Numbered from the stretch's first letter, positions 14,032-25,338 are shown. The stretch: 32,213 bases of DNA from an uncultured Paracoccus sp. (GCF_945915435.1 NZ_CAMEFG010000043.1:1-32213); one strand, 5' to 3'. Numbers and translations are program-made. Notes: generated from the letters alone by a model not told the origin.

Positions 14032-15738
14032 CTAGCGCGCGATGATCTCGAACCGTTCGACATCGACCATGCCGCGGTCGGTGATCTTCAGCGCGGGGAT
14101 GACCGGCAGGGCCAGGAATGCCAGTTGCAGGAACGGCTCCTCCAGCACCACGCCAAGGCTGCGGGCCGCCTCGCGCAGGGCGGTCAGGCGTTCGCGCACC
14201 GATTCAAAAGGCTCCAGGCTCATCAGCCCGGCGATCGGCAGGGGCAATTCCGCCAGCACCCGGCCCGCGCGGGCGACGACGAAACCGCCCTCGATCTCGC
14301 GCAGGCGGTTCGCGGCCAGCGCCATGTCATCGTAATCGGCCCCCACCACCGCAATGTTGTGGTGGTCGTGGCACAGGGTCGAGCCGATGGCCCCCGCCTG
14401 CATCCCGAAGCCGCGCACGAAGCCGGTGGCGATGTTGCCGTTCTGCCCATGACGCTCGATCACGGCGATGCGCATCAGGTCGCGCGCGGGATCGGGGCGC
14501 TTGTCGCCGTTGGCGATGGGGATATCCTCGTGCAGGTGTTCGGTGATGATCTTGCCCTCGACGATCCCGATCACGTCGGTCTGGCTGCGGTTGGCCGGGG
14601 TGCGGAAATCCGCAGGTCCCACCTTCGGCGCCCTGACCGAGCCGCGCCCGACCGGCGCCACCTGCCCCCGCGCGGCAAAGGCGGCGTCATCGACCACGCG
14701 CCCGCCCGCCAGCACAAGCTGGGCATGGCAGCCCACCAGCCCGTCCACCGCCACGATATCGGCGCGCAGGCCGGGCGCGATCAGCCCGCGATCCTTCAGC
14801 CCGAACGCCTCGGCCCCCGAGATCGAGGCCGCGCGATAAGCCGCCAGCGGCGTCGTCCCCAGTTCGATCAGCCGCCGGATCATATGGTCCAGATGCCCGT
14901 ATTCGGCGATATCCAGCGGGTTGCGGTCGTCGGTGCAAAGGCAGACCCAGGCGCTGGCCGCATCCGTCAGGATCGGTTGCAGCGCGTCCAGATCCTTGCT
15001 GACGGATCCCTCGCGGATCAGCACCCGCATCCCCTTGCGCAGCTTTTCCAGCGCCTCGGCGGCGGTTGTGGCCTCGTGTTCGGTGCGGATGCCGGCGGCG
15101 ATATAGGCGTTCAGGTCGCGCCCCGACAACTGCGGGCAATGGCCGTCTATATGGCCGCCCTTAAACAGTGCCAGCTTGTCCAGCACGCCCGGATCACGGC
15201 CCACGACGCCGGGATAGTTCATCATCTCGGCCAGCCCGATCCCCGAGGGATGGCCGCGCAGCGCCGCCAGATCGGCGGCCTCGATCCGCGCGCCCGAGGT
15301 CTCCATCTCGGTCGAGGGCACGCAGGACGACAGTTGCACGCGCAGGTCCATCAGCAGATGCTGCGACGCCTGCTGGAACCAGCGGATGCCCTCCGTGCCG
15401 ATGACATTGGCGATCTCATGCGGGTCGCAGATGGCGGTGGTGACGCCGCGCGGGGTCACGCAGCGGTCGAACTCGTGCGGCGTGATCAGGCTGCTTTCGA
15501 CATGCAGGTGGGTGTCGATGAAGCCGGGCACCAGCACCAGCCCGGACACGTCGATTTCCCGCGTCCCGCGATATTCGGCGCAGGTGCCCACGATCCGGTC
15601 GCCGCAGATCGCCACATCGCCCGGCAGCATCGCACCGGTGACCAGATCGAAGACCTGCCCGCCCTTCAGCACCAGATCGGCGGGCGCATCCCCCCGCGCC
15701 TGCGCGATTCGTTTTTCCAGTTGCTGGCGGGGCGTCAT
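14032..15738 (-). CDS. ade: adenine deaminase
   Basis: 568 residues, matching bacterial Ade length. An amidohydrolase-fold enzyme that converts adenine to hypoxanthine and ammonia for purine salvage. The metal motif DTHLHVES includes His77 and His79, DPHEIANV follows at 105-112, and [12 protein letters not shown] and CTDDRNP carry further conserved metal and substrate residues. The C-terminal domain with STLCHDHHN is specific to the Ade branch. AAGGA precedes the ATG at 15738. It lies 85 nt downstream of macB on the same strand and 62 nt upstream of the PhnA-domain gene; a functional link to either is not evident. Confidence 0.95.
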   Translation of the reverse strand: MTPRQQLEKRIAQARGDAPADLVLKGGQVFDLVTGAMLPGDVAICGDRIVGTCAEYRGTREIDVSGLVLVPGFIDTHLHVESSLITPHEFDRCVTPRGVTTAICDPHEIANVIGTEGIRWFQQASQHLLMDLRVQLSSCVPSTEMETSGARIEAADLAALRGHPSGIGLAEMMNYPGVVGRDPGVLDKLALFKGGHIDGHCPQLSGRDLNAYIAAGIRTEHEATTAAEALEKLRKGMRVLIREGSVSKDLDALQPILTDAASAWVCLCTDDRNPLDIAEYGHLDHMIRRLIELGTTPLAAYRAASISGAEAFGLKDRGLIAPGLRADIVAVDGLVGCHAQLVLAGGRVVDDAAFAARGQVAPVGRGSVRAPKVGPADFRTPANRSQTDVIGIVEGKIITEHLHEDIPIANGDKRPDPARDLMRIAVIERHGQNGNIATGFVRGFGMQAGAIGSTLCHDHHNIAVVGADYDDMALAANRLREIEGGFVVARAGRVLAELPLPIAGLMSLEPFESVRERLTALREAARSLGVVLEEPFLQLAFLALPVIPALKITDRGMVDVERFEIIAR

Positions 15739-15823
15739 GGTCGGGTCCTTGCTGTTCCGGCGGATCGGCCCAGCTTAGCGCAAATCCCACCCGCCGGAAG
15801 CCCCGCTCATCCCTTGGTCCCCC

Positions 15824-17800
15824 TCACCCCTTGGTCAACGCCACCACCGGGTCCAGCCGCGAGGCGCTGCGGGCGGGCAGGAAGCCGAAACCAATCCCGA
15901 TCGCGGTCGAACTGACCAGCGCCGCCACCACCGACACGCCCGAATAGGACAGGTTGAAACTGGTGTTCAGCGCCCCGAAGGCCAGCCCGAAGCCAAGCGC
16001 CGCCGCCACGCCAAGCACGCCGCCGATCAGGCAGACCAGCACCGCCTCGATCAGGAATTGCTGCATGATGTCGGATTGCCGCGCGCCGACGGCCATGCGC
16101 ACGCCGATCTCGGACACGCGCTCAGACACCGAGACCAGCATGATGTTCATCACCCCGATCCCCCCCACCATCAGCGAAATCACCGCGATGGCCGAGATCA
16201 GCAGCGCCATCGTCTGCGTCGTCGCGGTGATCGTCTGCCGGATCGCATCGGTGTTTCGGATGAAGAAATCCTGCGTCCCGTGGCGCTGGATCAGCAGCCG
16301 CGTGACCGCCTGTTCGGCAAGGCCCATGTCCACGTCGTCGGCGACGCGGACGGTGATGCCGCCAAGGATGCTGGACCCCAGGAAACGCGCCTGCGCGGTG
16401 GTGTAGGGAACGAACAGCGTCAGGTTCTGCCCGCCGCCCGGACCCCATTGCGGCACGCTCGCCACGCCGACGATGCGCAGCATGACGTTGTCGGCAAGGA
16501 TGACCTGCCCGACGGGATCGTCGTCGGCTGCGGGAAACAGGCTGTTGCGGGTGTTTTCGTCGATCACCACCTCTTGCGCCAGGTCGCGCAGGGCACCCTC
16601 GCCAAAGACGCGCCCGGCGGCGATGGTCGTGCCGGTGGCGTCGAAATAGCCTGCGCCGACGCCGTTGATCTGGGCATTCACCGCTTCGGCCCCGTGACGG
16701 ACGGTGGCGCTGGTGGATACCGAGGGCGTGACCGCCGCGACATAGGGCTGCAAGGCCAGCGCATCGGCATCGCTGGCCACCAGCGTCGTGATCCGCCCCG
16801 AGCGCCGGTCGCCGAAGTCCCGGCCCGGATAGATTTCCAGCGTATTCGTGCCGAGGCTGGATATATTGGCCAGCACCTGCTCTTGCGATCCGCGCCCCAG
16901 CGCCACCACCGACACGACCGAGGCGATGCCGATGATGATCCCCAGCATCGTCAGGAAGCTGCGCAGCTTGTGCGCCCACATCGACAGCAGGGCCATGCGC
17001 AGCGCCTCGGACAGGCGCGAGCCAAGGCCCGAAAGCCAGCCCCGCCCTTTCCCGCGCGGAACAGCGGCCTGCTGCGACGCAGGGACGGGCGCGGCCAGCC
17101 GCGCGCCGGTGGGTCGGTCGGCGATGATCTGGCCGTCCTTGATTTCGATGATCCTCTGGGCGCGTTCGGCGATGCCCATGTCATGGGTGACGATGACGAC
17201 CGTGCGCCCTTCGGCATGGATTTCGTCCAGGATTTCAAGGACCTGCTGGCCGCTCTGGCTGTCCAGCGCGCCGGTGGGTTCGTCGGCCAGGATGACGCTG
17301 GCATCGTTCATCAGCGCCCGCGCGATGGAAACGCGCTGTTGCTGGCCGCCCGAAAGCTGGCCGGGCCTATGGTCCACCCGCTCGCCCATCCCCAGCCGCT
17401 CCAGGATACGCGCGGCGCGCTGGCGGCGGTCGGCGGGGGCCTCGCCCGCATAGATGGCGGGGATCTCGACATTGGCCAGCGCGTTCACCTCGGCCAGCAG
17501 GTGATAACGCTGGAAGATGAAGCCGAAGGTCTCGCGCCGCAACGCGGCCAGGTCGTCGGGGTCGAGATTGCCGGTTTCGCGCCCGGCGATGCGGTAACTG
17601 CCCGCGCTTGGCCGGTCCAGGCAGCCGAGGATGTTCATCAGCGTCGATTTCCCCGACCCCGAGGCCCCGACGATGGCCACGAACTCGCCCCGCCGGATGG
17701 TCAGGTCCACGTCGCGCAGGACCGAGACCACGCCTTCCCCCGAGGGATAGTCGCGCCTTATGCCGCGCAGTTCGATCAGGGGCGGTTCCTGCGAAACCAT
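15824..17800 (-). CDS. macB: MacB-type ABC exporter, ATPase-permease fusion
   Basis: 658 residues, the usual MacB length. The N-terminal ATPase has Walker [10 protein letters not shown] (45-53), signature LSGGQ (149-153) and Walker [12 protein letters not shown] (170-180). A first transmembrane helix near residues 262-285 is followed by a large periplasmic domain and three C-terminal transmembrane helices, as in all MacB proteins. Together with MacA and an outer-membrane TolC (not encoded here) it drives export of macrolides, lipopeptides or toxins from the periplasm by mechanotransmission. Its ATG at 17800 comes 2 nt after the macA stop, so the two are translationally linked. The cargo is unknown; a dedicated peptide exporter is equally possible. 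Confidence 0.94.
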   Translation of the reverse strand: MVSQEPPLIELRGIRRDYPSGEGVVSVLRDVDLTIRRGEFVAIVGASGSGKSTLMNILGCLDRPSAGSYRIAGRETGNLDPDDLAALRRETFGFIFQRYHLLAEVNALANVEIPAIYAGEAPADRRQRAARILERLGMGERVDHRPGQLSGGQQQRVSIARALMNDASVILADEPTGALDSQSGQQVLEILDEIHAEGRTVVIVTHDMGIAERAQRIIEIKDGQIIADRPTGARLAAPVPASQQAAVPRGKGRGWLSGLGSRLSEALRMALLSMWAHKLRSFLTMLGIIIGIASVVSVVALGRGSQEQVLANISSLGTNTLEIYPGRDFGDRRSGRITTLVASDADALALQPYVAAVTPSVSTSATVRHGAEAVNAQINGVGAGYFDATGTTIAAGRVFGEGALRDLAQEVVIDENTRNSLFPAADDDPVGQVILADNVMLRIVGVASVPQWGPGGGQNLTLFVPYTTAQARFLGSSILGGITVRVADDVDMGLAEQAVTRLLIQRHGTQDFFIRNTDAIRQTITATTQTMALLISAIAVISLMVGGIGVMNIMLVSVSERVSEIGVRMAVGARQSDIMQQFLIEAVLVCLIGGVLGVAAALGFGLAFGALNTSFNLSYSGVSVVAALVSSTAIGIGFGFLPARSASRLDPVVALTKG

Positions 17801-17802
17801 CG

Positions 17803-19008
17803 CTAGAACCCCATCGGCGAGCGCGTCCGCCGTCCCGCGCCCTGCGCCGGGGCACCGGGCATGGCGTCCGATCCGCCGGTGACGACCCGCTCGCCCTCGG
17901 ACAGGCCCTCCAGAACCTCGGCCCGGTTGCGGTCGTTCAGGCCGATGCGGACCTCGCGCGTCTCGATCCCGCCGCCGGGGGTCTGGACGCGCACATGGTG
18001 GCCGCCGCCCGGCGCGCGCTCGCCAAGGCCGGCGACAGGCACCAGCAGCGCATCGGCCGCGCGCCCGGTCACGATATGGACCTGCGCGGTCATGTAGGTG
18101 CGCAGGTGGCCGTCCGCGTTCGGGATGTCGAAATTGGCATTGTAATAGATCGCCGTGCTGGTGGTCGAGGTCCCCGCCGTGCCGGTGACGGCGCTGTCGT
18201 TGACGATGGATTCGGGGGCAGGCTCGATCATCTGCAACTGTCCCTCGAACCGGCGTTCGGTATTGCCCAGCACGGTGAACCAGACCGGCTGGCCTTCCGC
18301 GACGCGGGTAATGTCGGCTTCCGAGATCTGGGCGCGGACGGTCATCTCGTCCAACTGGCCCAAAACGACGATGGTGGGGGCGGATTGCACGGCGTTGACG
18401 GTCTGGCCCTCCTGGCTGACGACGGCCAGAACAGTGCCGTCGATGGGCGCGGTGATGCGGGTGTAATCGACATTGGCGCGCGCGGTCTCGATGGCGACCT
18501 CGGCCTGTTCGATCTGCGCCTCCAGCGCGTCGATCTGCGCCTGCGCCACCGCGACGGCCTGCTCGGCCGCGTCGTAATCGGCCTGCGAGACGGTGCGCGA
18601 TTGCAGCATCCGGCGCTGGCGTTCCTCGACGCGGCGGAACTGGGCCAGTTCGGCCTCTTTCGCGGTGCGTTGGGCCAGGACGTTGGCCAGCGCGGCCTCG
18701 GCGTTGCGCAGGGCGTTGACCTGGGTGATCGAATCGATTTCCGCGATCGGGTCGCCCGCCCTGACCTGCTGGCCCGCCGTGACATCGACCGACAGGATGC
18801 GCCCCGACACCTGCGCGCCCACCGCCACCAGGCGGCGCGGGCGCAGCGTGCCCTCGGCCAGCACGGTTTCCTCGATATCGCCGCGCGTGACCGGGGCGGT
18901 CATGACCGCGGGCGCCTGCGCGCCCTGCCCGCCCCCCGCCATGTAGTGCCAGGCGCCCACCGCCAGAAGCGCGGCGGCCAGCAGGACAACCCAAGTTCTT
19001 CTTTTCAT
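17803..19008 (-). CDS. macA: MacA-type periplasmic adaptor protein
   Basis: 401 residues. One N-terminal transmembrane/signal segment (5-22) anchors it to the inner membrane. Then come the barrel-sandwich half [14 protein letters not shown], an alpha-hairpin coiled coil (about 95-165, rich in Ala, Glu and Gln), the returning [12 protein letters not shown] half, and the beta-barrel and membrane-proximal domains ending at VVTGG. It bridges MacB and a TolC-like channel as a hexamer. The C-terminus is a short Gly/Ala/Arg tail. No good ribosome site is seen before the ATG at 19008. The gene is divergent from katA across a 188-nt gap that must hold both promoters. Confidence 0.93.
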   Translation of the reverse strand: MKRRTWVVLLAAALLAVGAWHYMAGGGQGAQAPAVMTAPVTRGDIEETVLAEGTLRPRRLVAVGAQVSGRILSVDVTAGQQVRAGDPIAEIDSITQVNALRNAEAALANVLAQRTAKEAELAQFRRVEERQRRMLQSRTVSQADYDAAEQAVAVAQAQIDALEAQIEQAEVAIETARANVDYTRITAPIDGTVLAVVSQEGQTVNAVQSAPTIVVLGQLDEMTVRAQISEADITRVAEGQPVWFTVLGNTERRFEGQLQMIEPAPESIVNDSAVTGTAGTSTTSTAIYYNANFDIPNADGHLRTYMTAQVHIVTGRAADALLVPVAGLGERAPGGGHHVRVQTPGGGIETREVRIGLNDRNRAEVLEGLSEGERVVTGGSDAMPGAPAQGAGRRTRSPMGF

Positions 19009-19196
19009 TTCAAACCAACATCCGGTCGGGACAACAGCAAGGCCGCTTTAGATGATGGAAGGTAAACGAAAAGCCAATAGGCGCGGCGCGAGGGCGCAGG
19101 GGGCATCACGACGATTGCATCATGTGCAGGGCCGGGTAACATGGCCCGCATCACTCGGGCCGACGGCCCGGCCCCCCAGACTGCCAGGAGGTATCC

Positions 19197-20696
19197 ATGA
19201 CAGATCAAGGCAATTCCCCCAAGGCCCACTCGACCACCGGCGCGGGCGCCCCTGCGGTCAGCGACCGCAACTCGCTGACCATCGGCCCGGACGGCCCGAT
19301 CCTTTTGCATGACGTGCATTTCCTGGAACAGATGGCGCATTTCAACCGCGAGAAGGTGCCCGAACGCCAGCCCCACGCCAAGGGCGCCGGCGCCTTCGGC
19401 ACCTTCGAGACGACCGAGGACGTCTCGGCCTGGACCAAGGCCGCGCTGTTCCAGAAGGGCGCGCAGACCGAGGTGCTGGCGCGTTTCTCGACCGTGGCGG
19501 GCGAGATGGGCAGCCCCGACACCTGGCGCGACGTGCGCGGCTTCAGCCTCAAGTTCTACACGTCCCAGGGCAATTACGACCTGGTCGGCAACAACACCCC
19601 GGTCTTTTTCGTGCGCGACCCGATGAAGTTCCCCCATTTCATCCGCAGCCAGAAACGCCTGCCGGATTCGGGGCTGCGCGACAACCACATGCAATGGGAC
19701 TTCTGGACCAACAACCCGGAATCGGCGCATCAGGTCACCTATCTGATGGGCCAGCGCGGCCTGCCCCGGACATGGCGGAACATGAACGGCTACGGCTCGC
19801 ACACCTATATGTGGGTGAATGCGCAGGGGGAAAAATTCTGGGTCAAATACCACTTCCACACCGAACAGGGCATGGCGTTCTTCACCAATGACGAAGCCTC
19901 GGCCATGTCCGGCCAGGACGCCGATTTCCACCGCCGCGACCTGTTCGACGCGATCGCGCGGGGCAATCATCCGGGCTGGATCCTCTCGGTCCAGGTCATG
20001 CCCTACGAAGAGGCCAGGACCTACCGCATCAACCCGTTCGACCTGACCAAGACATGGCCCCATGCCGATTATCCGCTGCACCGGGTGGGCCGGATGGTGC
20101 TGAACCGCAACCCCGAAAACTTCTTCGCCCAGATCGAGCAGGCGGCGTTTTCCCCCGGTAATACCGTGCCCGGCATCGGCCTTTCGCCCGACAAGATGCT
20201 GCTGGGCCGCGCCTTCGCCTATAACGATGCGCAAAGGAACCGGATCGGGACGAACTTCCACCAGTTGCCGGTGAACCAGCCCAAGGTGCCGGTGAACACA
20301 TACATGTTCGACGGCCAGATGGCCTATCACCACAGCGGCAATGCGCCGGTCTATGTCCCCAACAGCGGCGGACGCCCCTGGGCGGACGAAACCGGCCCGG
20401 TGGACGACGGCTGGGAAGCCGACGGAACGATGGTGCGCAGCGCCTATACCCTGCGCCAGGACGACGACGACTTCAGCCAGCCGGGCGCGCTGGTGCGCGA
20501 GGTCATGGACGACCCGCAAAGGGCCGCGCTGGTCGATCAGGTCGCGGGCAGCCTGCTCGACGGCGTGCGCGAGCCGGTCCTGACCCGCGCCATCGACTAT
20601 TGGAAAAGCATCGACCCCGGCGTCGGCGGCCGGATCGAGGCCAAGGTCCGCGCAGGCAGCGCAGGCAAGCCCGCCCAGGGCATGGGCGAGGCATAG
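19197..20696 (+). CDS. katA: monofunctional haem catalase, small-subunit type
   Basis: 499 residues, in the range of small-subunit catalases. The distal haem pocket is marked by His60 in [13 protein letters not shown] and the Asn pair 132-133 in GNNTPVFF. The proximal side is [14 protein letters not shown], with the haem-ligand Tyr and its Arg partner. HQLPVN follows. It dismutates hydrogen peroxide in the cytoplasm or periplasm; no signal peptide is present. AGGAGG lies 6 nt before the ATG. It is about 8 kb from ahpC and 10 kb from oxyR. I could not find an ATAG/CTAT-spaced OxyR site in the 188-nt upstream gap, so OxyR control is plausible but not shown. The symbol follows common usage for this type. 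Confidence 0.96.
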   Translation: MTDQGNSPKAHSTTGAGAPAVSDRNSLTIGPDGPILLHDVHFLEQMAHFNREKVPERQPHAKGAGAFGTFETTEDVSAWTKAALFQKGAQTEVLARFSTVAGEMGSPDTWRDVRGFSLKFYTSQGNYDLVGNNTPVFFVRDPMKFPHFIRSQKRLPDSGLRDNHMQWDFWTNNPESAHQVTYLMGQRGLPRTWRNMNGYGSHTYMWVNAQGEKFWVKYHFHTEQGMAFFTNDEASAMSGQDADFHRRDLFDAIARGNHPGWILSVQVMPYEEARTYRINPFDLTKTWPHADYPLHRVGRMVLNRNPENFFAQIEQAAFSPGNTVPGIGLSPDKMLLGRAFAYNDAQRNRIGTNFHQLPVNQPKVPVNTYMFDGQMAYHHSGNAPVYVPNSGGRPWADETGPVDDGWEADGTMVRSAYTLRQDDDDFSQPGALVREVMDDPQRAALVDQVAGSLLDGVREPVLTRAIDYWKSIDPGVGGRIEAKVRAGSAGKPAQGMGEA

Positions 20697-20870
20697 GCCC
20701 TTCGGTGGCCCTTCGGTCGGGCGACGACCCCTTCGCCGCCCGCACCGGACCTTGCCGGGGTCAGACCCACCTCGGCAAAGGGCAGGCCCAAACCCGCCCC
20801 GCCATCGCGGCGATCGCCCCGGCGCGGAAAGGCGGGTCTTTCTTCATCACCCAAATACCCAAAACGACCC

Positions 20871-21914
20871 CTATCCCTTGCGCGATCTGCTCCGCCCCCT
20901 CGCGCCCAGCCGTCCTTTCGGCGGGTTCTCGGACCAGCCGCGCAGCATGTCGAACACCGCCCGCGTGATCCGCACGCCGCGGTTGGGGTAATAGCCCACG
21001 CAATGGACCGCGATGACCAGGCGCTGGTCGGCATCGGCATCGTAGAAAAAGACCGGGCTGCCGCTCTGCCCGCCCTCGGTGTCGATCATGTAGGTGACGT
21101 GGTCCCTTTCGACGCCCCGGATCCTGCCGCCGTTGAACCATTGGGTGGCGAAGGGCTTGGCGGCCTCGAACGGATAGCCCGAGTTGTTGACCAGCAGCAT
21201 GTCCAGCCGGGCATCGGGAAAATGGGCGAAACCGAAATAGCCCAGCCTTTCGCCCACGCCATCGCCGAACATGCCCGTGGCATGGGCTTGCAGGCTGACC
21301 GCGCCGATATCGCAGGCGCCTGCCGCATCGTCGGGCCAGCCGGGGGCGGTGGCGAAATCCTCGCTGACGAACTGGCCGTAGGGACCGATGCCGCCGTCGC
21401 GGCCCGGCGTCACCCGGACCTCGGCCGCGCGCAACCCGGTGCGCGGATCGCACAGGCAATGGGCGGCGGTGACGACCGTGTGGGGACCGGCCAGCCAGCC
21501 GGTGCCATAGCCTTGGCTGCCGTTCTCGAAGATGATCTGCAAATGGCAGATGCAGCGCCACGGGATCAGCGCGGTGTCGGGCACCTTCACGCGGTCGTCG
21601 ACGCCATGCACGGTCTCCAGCCCCGCGCCGGGCTGCGGGCCTTGCAGCAGCAAGGGCAGGATCGAACCCAGCGCGGCGGGGGAAGTGCCCAGCCACGCCC
21701 TCAGCGCGGCGGCGGGATGGGGAACGGGGGGATGGCTTTCCGTGCCCAACCCCGGCGGGACCGGCAGGCGCACCTTGTCGAAACGGTCGGCGATGGCGCG
21801 CTGGTGGACGAAGCCCGGCACCGATTCCAGCGAGCCGCCGCCATTGGTCATGCGCATGAAGGACGGCATCACGACCGAACCGTCGGGCTGTTCGACAGGG
21901 ATGCGGGGGGTCAT
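20871..21914 (-). CDS. trypsin-fold serine protease, V8/glutamyl-endopeptidase-like
   Basis: 347 residues. The catalytic triad is readable: His152 in VVTAAHC, Asp202 in CDIGAV and Ser284 in TEGGQSGSPVF. AVHCVGYYPNRGVRIT after the serine resembles the Glu-binding pocket of V8-type proteases (S1B). About 130 residues precede the protease domain and may be a propeptide or interaction region. There is no signal peptide. The last 20 residues are very basic (Arg/Lys/Gly). It lies 21 nt after a second, different trypsin-fold protease on the same strand, and the multicopper oxidase gene is upstream of both. Start at 21914: ATG with AGGAG about 5 nt upstream. Confidence 0.85.
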   Translation of the reverse strand: MTPRIPVEQPDGSVVMPSFMRMTNGGGSLESVPGFVHQRAIADRFDKVRLPVPPGLGTESHPPVPHPAAALRAWLGTSPAALGSILPLLLQGPQPGAGLETVHGVDDRVKVPDTALIPWRCICHLQIIFENGSQGYGTGWLAGPHTVVTAAHCLCDPRTGLRAAEVRVTPGRDGGIGPYGQFVSEDFATAPGWPDDAAGACDIGAVSLQAHATGMFGDGVGERLGYFGFAHFPDARLDMLLVNNSGYPFEAAKPFATQWFNGGRIRGVERDHVTYMIDTEGGQSGSPVFFYDADADQRLVIAVHCVGYYPNRGVRITRAVFDMLRGWSENPPKGRLGARGRSRSRKG

Positions 21915-21935
21915 GGGATGCTCCTTCCTGCGCGT

Positions 21936-22925
21936 TCAGATCAGTTGCAGCCCGGCCAGCCGGTCGGACAGGACATGGGCGGGCACGGCGTAATTGTCGC
22001 CCTGAAGCCTGCCGCCCAGGAAATGCAGCCCGACGGCCAGCCCGCTCCCCATGTCGATGACCGGAGAGCCGGAGTTCCCCCGCAACGTGCTGCAATCGTG
22101 CATGACGCTGCCCGTTGATCCGCGCACCATCCCCGGCGACAGGCATTTATGGGTGTAAAGCCCCTGGAAGATCGCATCCATCAGCGCCGGATCGGGATAT
22201 TCGCCGTCGCGCACGGGATAGCCGACGGCGGCGACATGGGTGCCCGCCTGCGGCGAGTCCTCGGCCAGGGGGATCGGGGGTGCCTTCGCCGCCCGCTCCA
22301 GCCCCAGCAGCGCGATGTCGGGCTGGCCGTCGGGCGCGATCCACAGGATTTCACGGATTGCAATCTCGTCGGCGCAGTCGCTGCCCGCCTCGGCCAGAAA
22401 GTCGATCCGCGCGCTCTGGCGGCCATCGCCCAGGACCGAGGCCCGGAAGCGATAGCCCGCCCCGAAGCGCATCGCGAATTTCTGGGCGACATGGGCATTG
22501 GTCACGACGATTTCCGGCGCCACCAGCCAGCCGGTCCCGGCCAGTTCGCCCTCGGCATTGCCCTCGACCTCGATCCGGCCCACGGCGGGGATCAGGGGTT
22601 CCAGCCGGGCGCGGGCGCCTTCCAGGCGGTCCAGAAGCACGCTGGCCTCGGGGTCGTCGGGGTCGGCGGGATCGAAGCTGCCGCCCCTGACCGCAAGCGC
22701 CGGGCGGCCCTTGCGCCAGATGATGGCCTGCATCACCATTTCGGGGGCGCCCCCTTCCCATATCCCGCCCGGCGGCAGCGGCGCGGCGGGGTCCAGCCCC
22801 GGCAGGGGCGCGGGTTGCACGCCGAATTCGCGCTCGATCGCGCGCACCAGGTCGGGGTCGCTGTCGCGCAATGCCTGCACCTGGTCGCGCAACTGCCGGG
22901 CGGCGGTGCCGTCTCGTTTCAGCAT
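21936..22925 (-). CDS. trypsin-like serine protease with N-terminal extension
   Basis: 329 residues from the ATG at 22925, which has AGGA 8 nt upstream; a longer frame to 22985 runs through a hairpin and is less likely. The triad is His145 in VVTNAHVA, Asp203 in QPDIALLGL and Ser285 in LRGNSGSPV. The first 115 residues contain a charged helical segment (6-35) and a proline-rich linker, with no signal peptide, so the enzyme appears cytoplasmic or is exported by another route. It is clearly distinct from the neighbouring V8-like enzyme: triad spacing and surrounding residues differ. Protease domains with such N-terminal extensions occur in bacterial stress and conflict proteins, but I cannot place this one in a defined system. 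Confidence 0.82.
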   Translation of the reverse strand: MLKRDGTAARQLRDQVQALRDSDPDLVRAIEREFGVQPAPLPGLDPAAPLPPGGIWEGGAPEMVMQAIIWRKGRPALAVRGGSFDPADPDDPEASVLLDRLEGARARLEPLIPAVGRIEVEGNAEGELAGTGWLVAPEIVVTNAHVAQKFAMRFGAGYRFRASVLGDGRQSARIDFLAEAGSDCADEIAIREILWIAPDGQPDIALLGLERAAKAPPIPLAEDSPQAGTHVAAVGYPVRDGEYPDPALMDAIFQGLYTHKCLSPGMVRGSTGSVMHDCSTLRGNSGSPVIDMGSGLAVGLHFLGGRLQGDNYAVPAHVLSDRLAGLQLI

Positions 22926-22949
22926 GGATCGGTCCTTTCCCATCTGCAC

Positions 22950-22975
22950 GCCCGGCCCCGTGCAAGGGGCCGGGC
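22950..22975 (-). terminator. hairpin between the multicopper oxidase and protease genes
   Basis: A perfect 10-bp stem, GCCCGGCCCC with GGGGCCGGGC, has a 6-nt loop. It lies 12 nt past the oxidase stop and before the protease start. There is no T-run, so it may attenuate rather than stop transcription. Confidence 0.5.
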
Positions 22976-22986
22976 GCAAGGGCATG

Positions 22987-25338
22987 TCAGTGGCCGTGAC
23001 CGGCGATTTCGGTCGCGGCCAGCCGGTCGATCCTGTCCAGCCCGCCGGGCAGCCCCGGCTCGAAGATCTCGACCAGCCGCATCATCCCGGCATCCTCATG
23101 CGCCAGGATGTGGCAATGCAGCACGAAGCGCCCGACATAGCGTTCATAATGCGAGCGGATGACGATCTCGGCGTCCGGCTCGACCATGATCGTGTCCTTG
23201 AAGACGCCCTTCATGCCGAAATATTGCGACTCTGGGTCCTCGGTCAGGTCCTCGCCGCTGGAAAGCCGGGTCACCCGCACCACCTGAAAGGGATTGACGT
23301 GGATGTGGAAGGGATGCGCGCCATGCGCCGGACCGTCCGCAACCCGCAAGCGCCATTCGTCGGTATCACCCAGTTGCAGCGCGATCAGCTCATCCGCCCG
23401 CTTGCTGAAACGGAAATCCCCGAAATCGTCCAGCAGGGCGGCGGGCACGGGGGCGGTCATCGCATCATCGCCCGCCGCGGTCTCGTATTCCACGCGGGAA
23501 AGACGGATATGGCCGATGCCTTCGCCCACCGGCCCGGCCGGGTCGTCCGCCTGCACCGAATCCGTGCGGTTGAACCGCAGCACCCGGACATTGCTCAGCC
23601 GTTCCCAATCGGCTTCCTGTTCACCGGCGGAATCCCCCACCAGCGAATCGTGGGGCGAGAAGTGGTCCAGCCTCAGGTCGGCGAACAGCCCCGTCAGGAT
23701 CGCCGGCATAAGCGAGACGTCCTCGCCCGCCTGCACCCGATCCGCCGCGCCCTGCAAGGCCGCGCGCACCATCATGTCGCGGATCGCGGTCCTTGCATCG
23801 GGCACGTCGCCCTCGGCGCGCTGGACCGAGACGGTGAACAGCAGCCGCTTGCGCTCGACCGATCCTTCGACGCTTTCATCGGGGTTCAGGGGCATCGCGA
23901 TCACGCAATATTCCTGGACGGCCCGGCCCTCGGGCGGTTGGGGAAAGGACAGCAGCAGATCGCTGCGATAGCCCGGCTGCAAGCTGCGCGACTTGAAGCC
24001 CCGCGCCTGCACGCGGGTCAGCCCGTCGGCAGCGATCTCGAACAACTCAAGGGCGGTTTCGTCGCTGGCGGCCTGGTCGATGTTGCAGGTGCGCTCGATC
24101 ACGCCCTCGGTTTCCTGGGCCGAGGCGGTGCGGAACGCATCGGCAGGCGACTCGCCGGATACGGCGGGAAAGACCTGCACCTTGATCGTGTCGCTGAACC
24201 CCGCATGGATGAAGCGCCAGCGTTCGGGCTGGCCCGCGACGACCGGACCCTGGGCATCGCTGCCCACGCCCAGAACCTCGGCCACATGGCCGTTGACGGT
24301 GGTGAAGCGCCCCGAGTTGTTCCAGTTCGGCCCGCCCATGTTGCCAAGGTCGGCGATGGCGCCGATGTCGCCTGCCTCGCAGTTCCACGGGTCGTCCTTG
24401 GGCGTGCCGTCGGTGGTAAAGCACTTGTATTGGACCTGTTGCAGCAGGAAAACGCGGTCGGGGATCGAGGTCTGGTCGGGCCTGCGCAAAAGCACGTCGA
24501 TATCGCCCGCGCGGAAATCGCCCTCGTCCCCCGCCGGTTCGGGCCAGCGGTCGCCGCGCACGATCAGCGCCCCGGCCATGCCGCTGGCAACCTGGATCGC
24601 GGTCGAGCCGTGGACATGGGGGTGATACCAGAACGTCCCGGCGGGATGATCGGCGGGAATGTTGTATTCGTATTCATGCGCGAATTCCCACGCGGGATAG
24701 AGCATGCGCAGCACGTTGTCGCTGTTTCCGGCGGGATTTACCCAGCCGCCGTGAAAGTGGTTGTTGGTGACGTTGAAGCAACCGGGATGGGCGTTGGGAT
24801 CGTTCATGCCCGGCGCCCCGTCCGCGTCATGGTCGCATTCCTGCGCCGAAATCAGCTTGCCGTAAAGTTCCCCGGACATGCCGTCGGCGGAAAGCCCGGC
24901 CTGGCTGTCGGGGGGAAGCTGGTCCCAGGGCACCATGCGGTTGTAAAGGTCGATGCGCACGGTCTTGCCCGGCTCGGCCTCGATCAGGGGGACGGTCAGG
25001 TGGGCATCGGCGGGCGGCTCGCCCCCCGCGCTGCGGCGGTCCTGGCGTTCCAGGTCGACATAGCCGCGCAGCCAGACGGTATCCATCGCGCCCCGGACGG
25101 GGTTGCGGATCTCGACCTTCTTCAGCCGCAGCTCCAGCCTCGCGCCCGGATCGCTTTCACGCGCGACGGTGCGCGCGGTGCGGCCCGCCGCCTCGAGGAC
25201 AAGCCCCGCGGCCGCGCTGCGGTCGCCGTCCATTATCAGGGGTGGCGGATTGGTTATCCCCTGCCCCTGCGCCCCCGCCGCCCATAGCGCGGCAAGCGCC
25301 AGCGGCGGGCAAAGCCGTGCAAATCGTTTCAGTTGCAT
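22987..25338 (-). CDS. secreted multicopper oxidase
   Basis: 783 residues. AAGGAGG lies 8 nt before the ATG at 25338, and residues 1-25 are a signal peptide ending in AQG. All four copper motifs are present: HFH (194-196), HPHVH (239-243), HPFHIHVNPF (675-684) and HCHILAHEDAGMM (741-753). Together these supply the type 1 and the trinuclear type 2/3 sites, with a Met as probable axial ligand. It should oxidise a metal ion or phenolic substrate in the periplasm and reduce oxygen to water. It is longer than CueO or laccases because of a large, acidic middle region (about 270-660) with several Cys. No copper-resistance partner is next to it; the following genes encode two proteases. Substrate unknown. 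Confidence 0.92.
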   Translation of the reverse strand: MQLKRFARLCPPLALAALWAAGAQGQGITNPPPLIMDGDRSAAAGLVLEAAGRTARTVARESDPGARLELRLKKVEIRNPVRGAMDTVWLRGYVDLERQDRRSAGGEPPADAHLTVPLIEAEPGKTVRIDLYNRMVPWDQLPPDSQAGLSADGMSGELYGKLISAQECDHDADGAPGMNDPNAHPGCFNVTNNHFHGGWVNPAGNSDNVLRMLYPAWEFAHEYEYNIPADHPAGTFWYHPHVHGSTAIQVASGMAGALIVRGDRWPEPAGDEGDFRAGDIDVLLRRPDQTSIPDRVFLLQQVQYKCFTTDGTPKDDPWNCEAGDIGAIADLGNMGGPNWNNSGRFTTVNGHVAEVLGVGSDAQGPVVAGQPERWRFIHAGFSDTIKVQVFPAVSGESPADAFRTASAQETEGVIERTCNIDQAASDETALELFEIAADGLTRVQARGFKSRSLQPGYRSDLLLSFPQPPEGRAVQEYCVIAMPLNPDESVEGSVERKRLLFTVSVQRAEGDVPDARTAIRDMMVRAALQGAADRVQAGEDVSLMPAILTGLFADLRLDHFSPHDSLVGDSAGEQEADWERLSNVRVLRFNRTDSVQADDPAGPVGEGIGHIRLSRVEYETAAGDDAMTAPVPAALLDDFGDFRFSKRADELIALQLGDTDEWRLRVADGPAHGAHPFHIHVNPFQVVRVTRLSSGEDLTEDPESQYFGMKGVFKDTIMVEPDAEIVIRSHYERYVGRFVLHCHILAHEDAGMMRLVEIFEPGLPGGLDRIDRLAATEIAGHGH

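Noticed and set aside
19009..19196. OxyR operator in the katA-macA divergent gap.
   Set aside because: No set of ATAG/CTAT quarter-sites at 7-nt spacing is present; a single ATAG at about 19077 has no partner.
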